Assembly (NCBI GenBank): GCA_027858595.1
Contig: JAQICK010000024.1
Span: forward strand, 1-15,494
DNA from: Melioribacteraceae bacterium
GTDB lineage: Bacteria > Bacteroidota > Ignavibacteria > Ignavibacteriales > Melioribacteraceae
Direction: 5' to 3'
DNA length: 15,494 bases
The notes beneath the pieces were generated by a model. That model had not been told where the DNA came from and made no database searches. It saw only the letters and a program-made list of their open reading frames with translations. Made by a program: the position numbers and the translations under genes. Shown piece by piece: positions 15,408 through 15,494 of this stretch (position 1 is the stretch's first letter; each line of letters begins with the position of its first letter).

Positions 15408-15494
15408 CTATTTCAAAACACGCTGTCTTTCCGTGATGTACTTACACGGAATCTCATGAGGTGTTCGAGATGCTGAAATAAATTCAGCATGACA
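15408..15494. repeat. Intergenic palindrome with TGTCATGCTGAA end (cut by window edge)
   Basis: Reads on the minus strand from the window end as TGTCATGCTGAA and contains nested stems: TGCTGAA/TTCAGCA (15471-15477 with 15483-15489), TTCCGTG/CACGGAA (15429-15435 with 15445-15451) and ATCTC/GAGAT (15451-15455 with 15467-15471). From general knowledge, units beginning TGTCATGCTGAATTTATTTC are dispersed between genes in Bacteroidota and Ignavibacteria. The unit is probably incomplete here. Confidence 0.65.

Overview
The window is AT-rich bacterial chromosomal DNA. It looks like a member of the Ignavibacteria or the wider Bacteroidota/Chlorobi group. The main evidence is a type IX secretion (T9SS) type A sorting domain with the YPNPFNPST signature, secreted multidomain proteins of the kind common in Ignavibacteria, a candidate TAnnTTTG promoter element, and dispersed intergenic palindromes ending in TGTCATTTCGAA or TGTCATGCTGAA. 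A large pyruvate:ferredoxin oxidoreductase suggests anaerobic or facultative metabolism. The lineage call is inference from sequence style; there is no marker gene here.

Left region (1-8188, every gene on the minus strand). In transcription order there are three paralogous small exported proteins of the DUF4402 type (7667-8176, 7025-7528, 6382-6891), a small lipoprotein (5855-6286), and a ~1340-residue secreted BNR/sortilin-like beta-propeller protein with a C-terminal T9SS sorting signal (1827-5858). The lipoprotein and propeller genes overlap by 4 bp. After a strong hairpin terminator comes a non-coding 242 bp palindromic element (1497-1738) that looks like a MITE. Beyond it is the N-terminal ~491 residues of another secreted T9SS-style protein, cut by the window edge. 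The cluster reads as a cell-surface gene set of unknown function. Hairpins between the genes suggest the subunits are made in unequal amounts.

Middle region (8189-11426). A 364 bp gap holds a palindromic leader, a heptamer tandem repeat and a terminator. Then come pruA (glutamate-semialdehyde dehydrogenase, minus) and, divergently, an exported MsrB-MsrA methionine sulfoxide reductase fusion (plus). The fusion carries an internal ribosome binding site and ATG exactly at the start of the MsrA domain. A perfect 32 bp palindrome serves as a bidirectional terminator between it and the next gene.

Right region (11427-15494). A complete one-gene pyruvate:ferredoxin/flavodoxin oxidoreductase (nifJ, minus) is followed by ~500 bp without a gene. 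This stretch carries a candidate nifJ promoter, a plus-strand promoter-like site, and a second copy of the left-hand repeat family that runs off the window edge. The 11-mer TGAGTTCTAAT occurs four times, each time between genes, and two copies bracket nifJ in inverted orientation.
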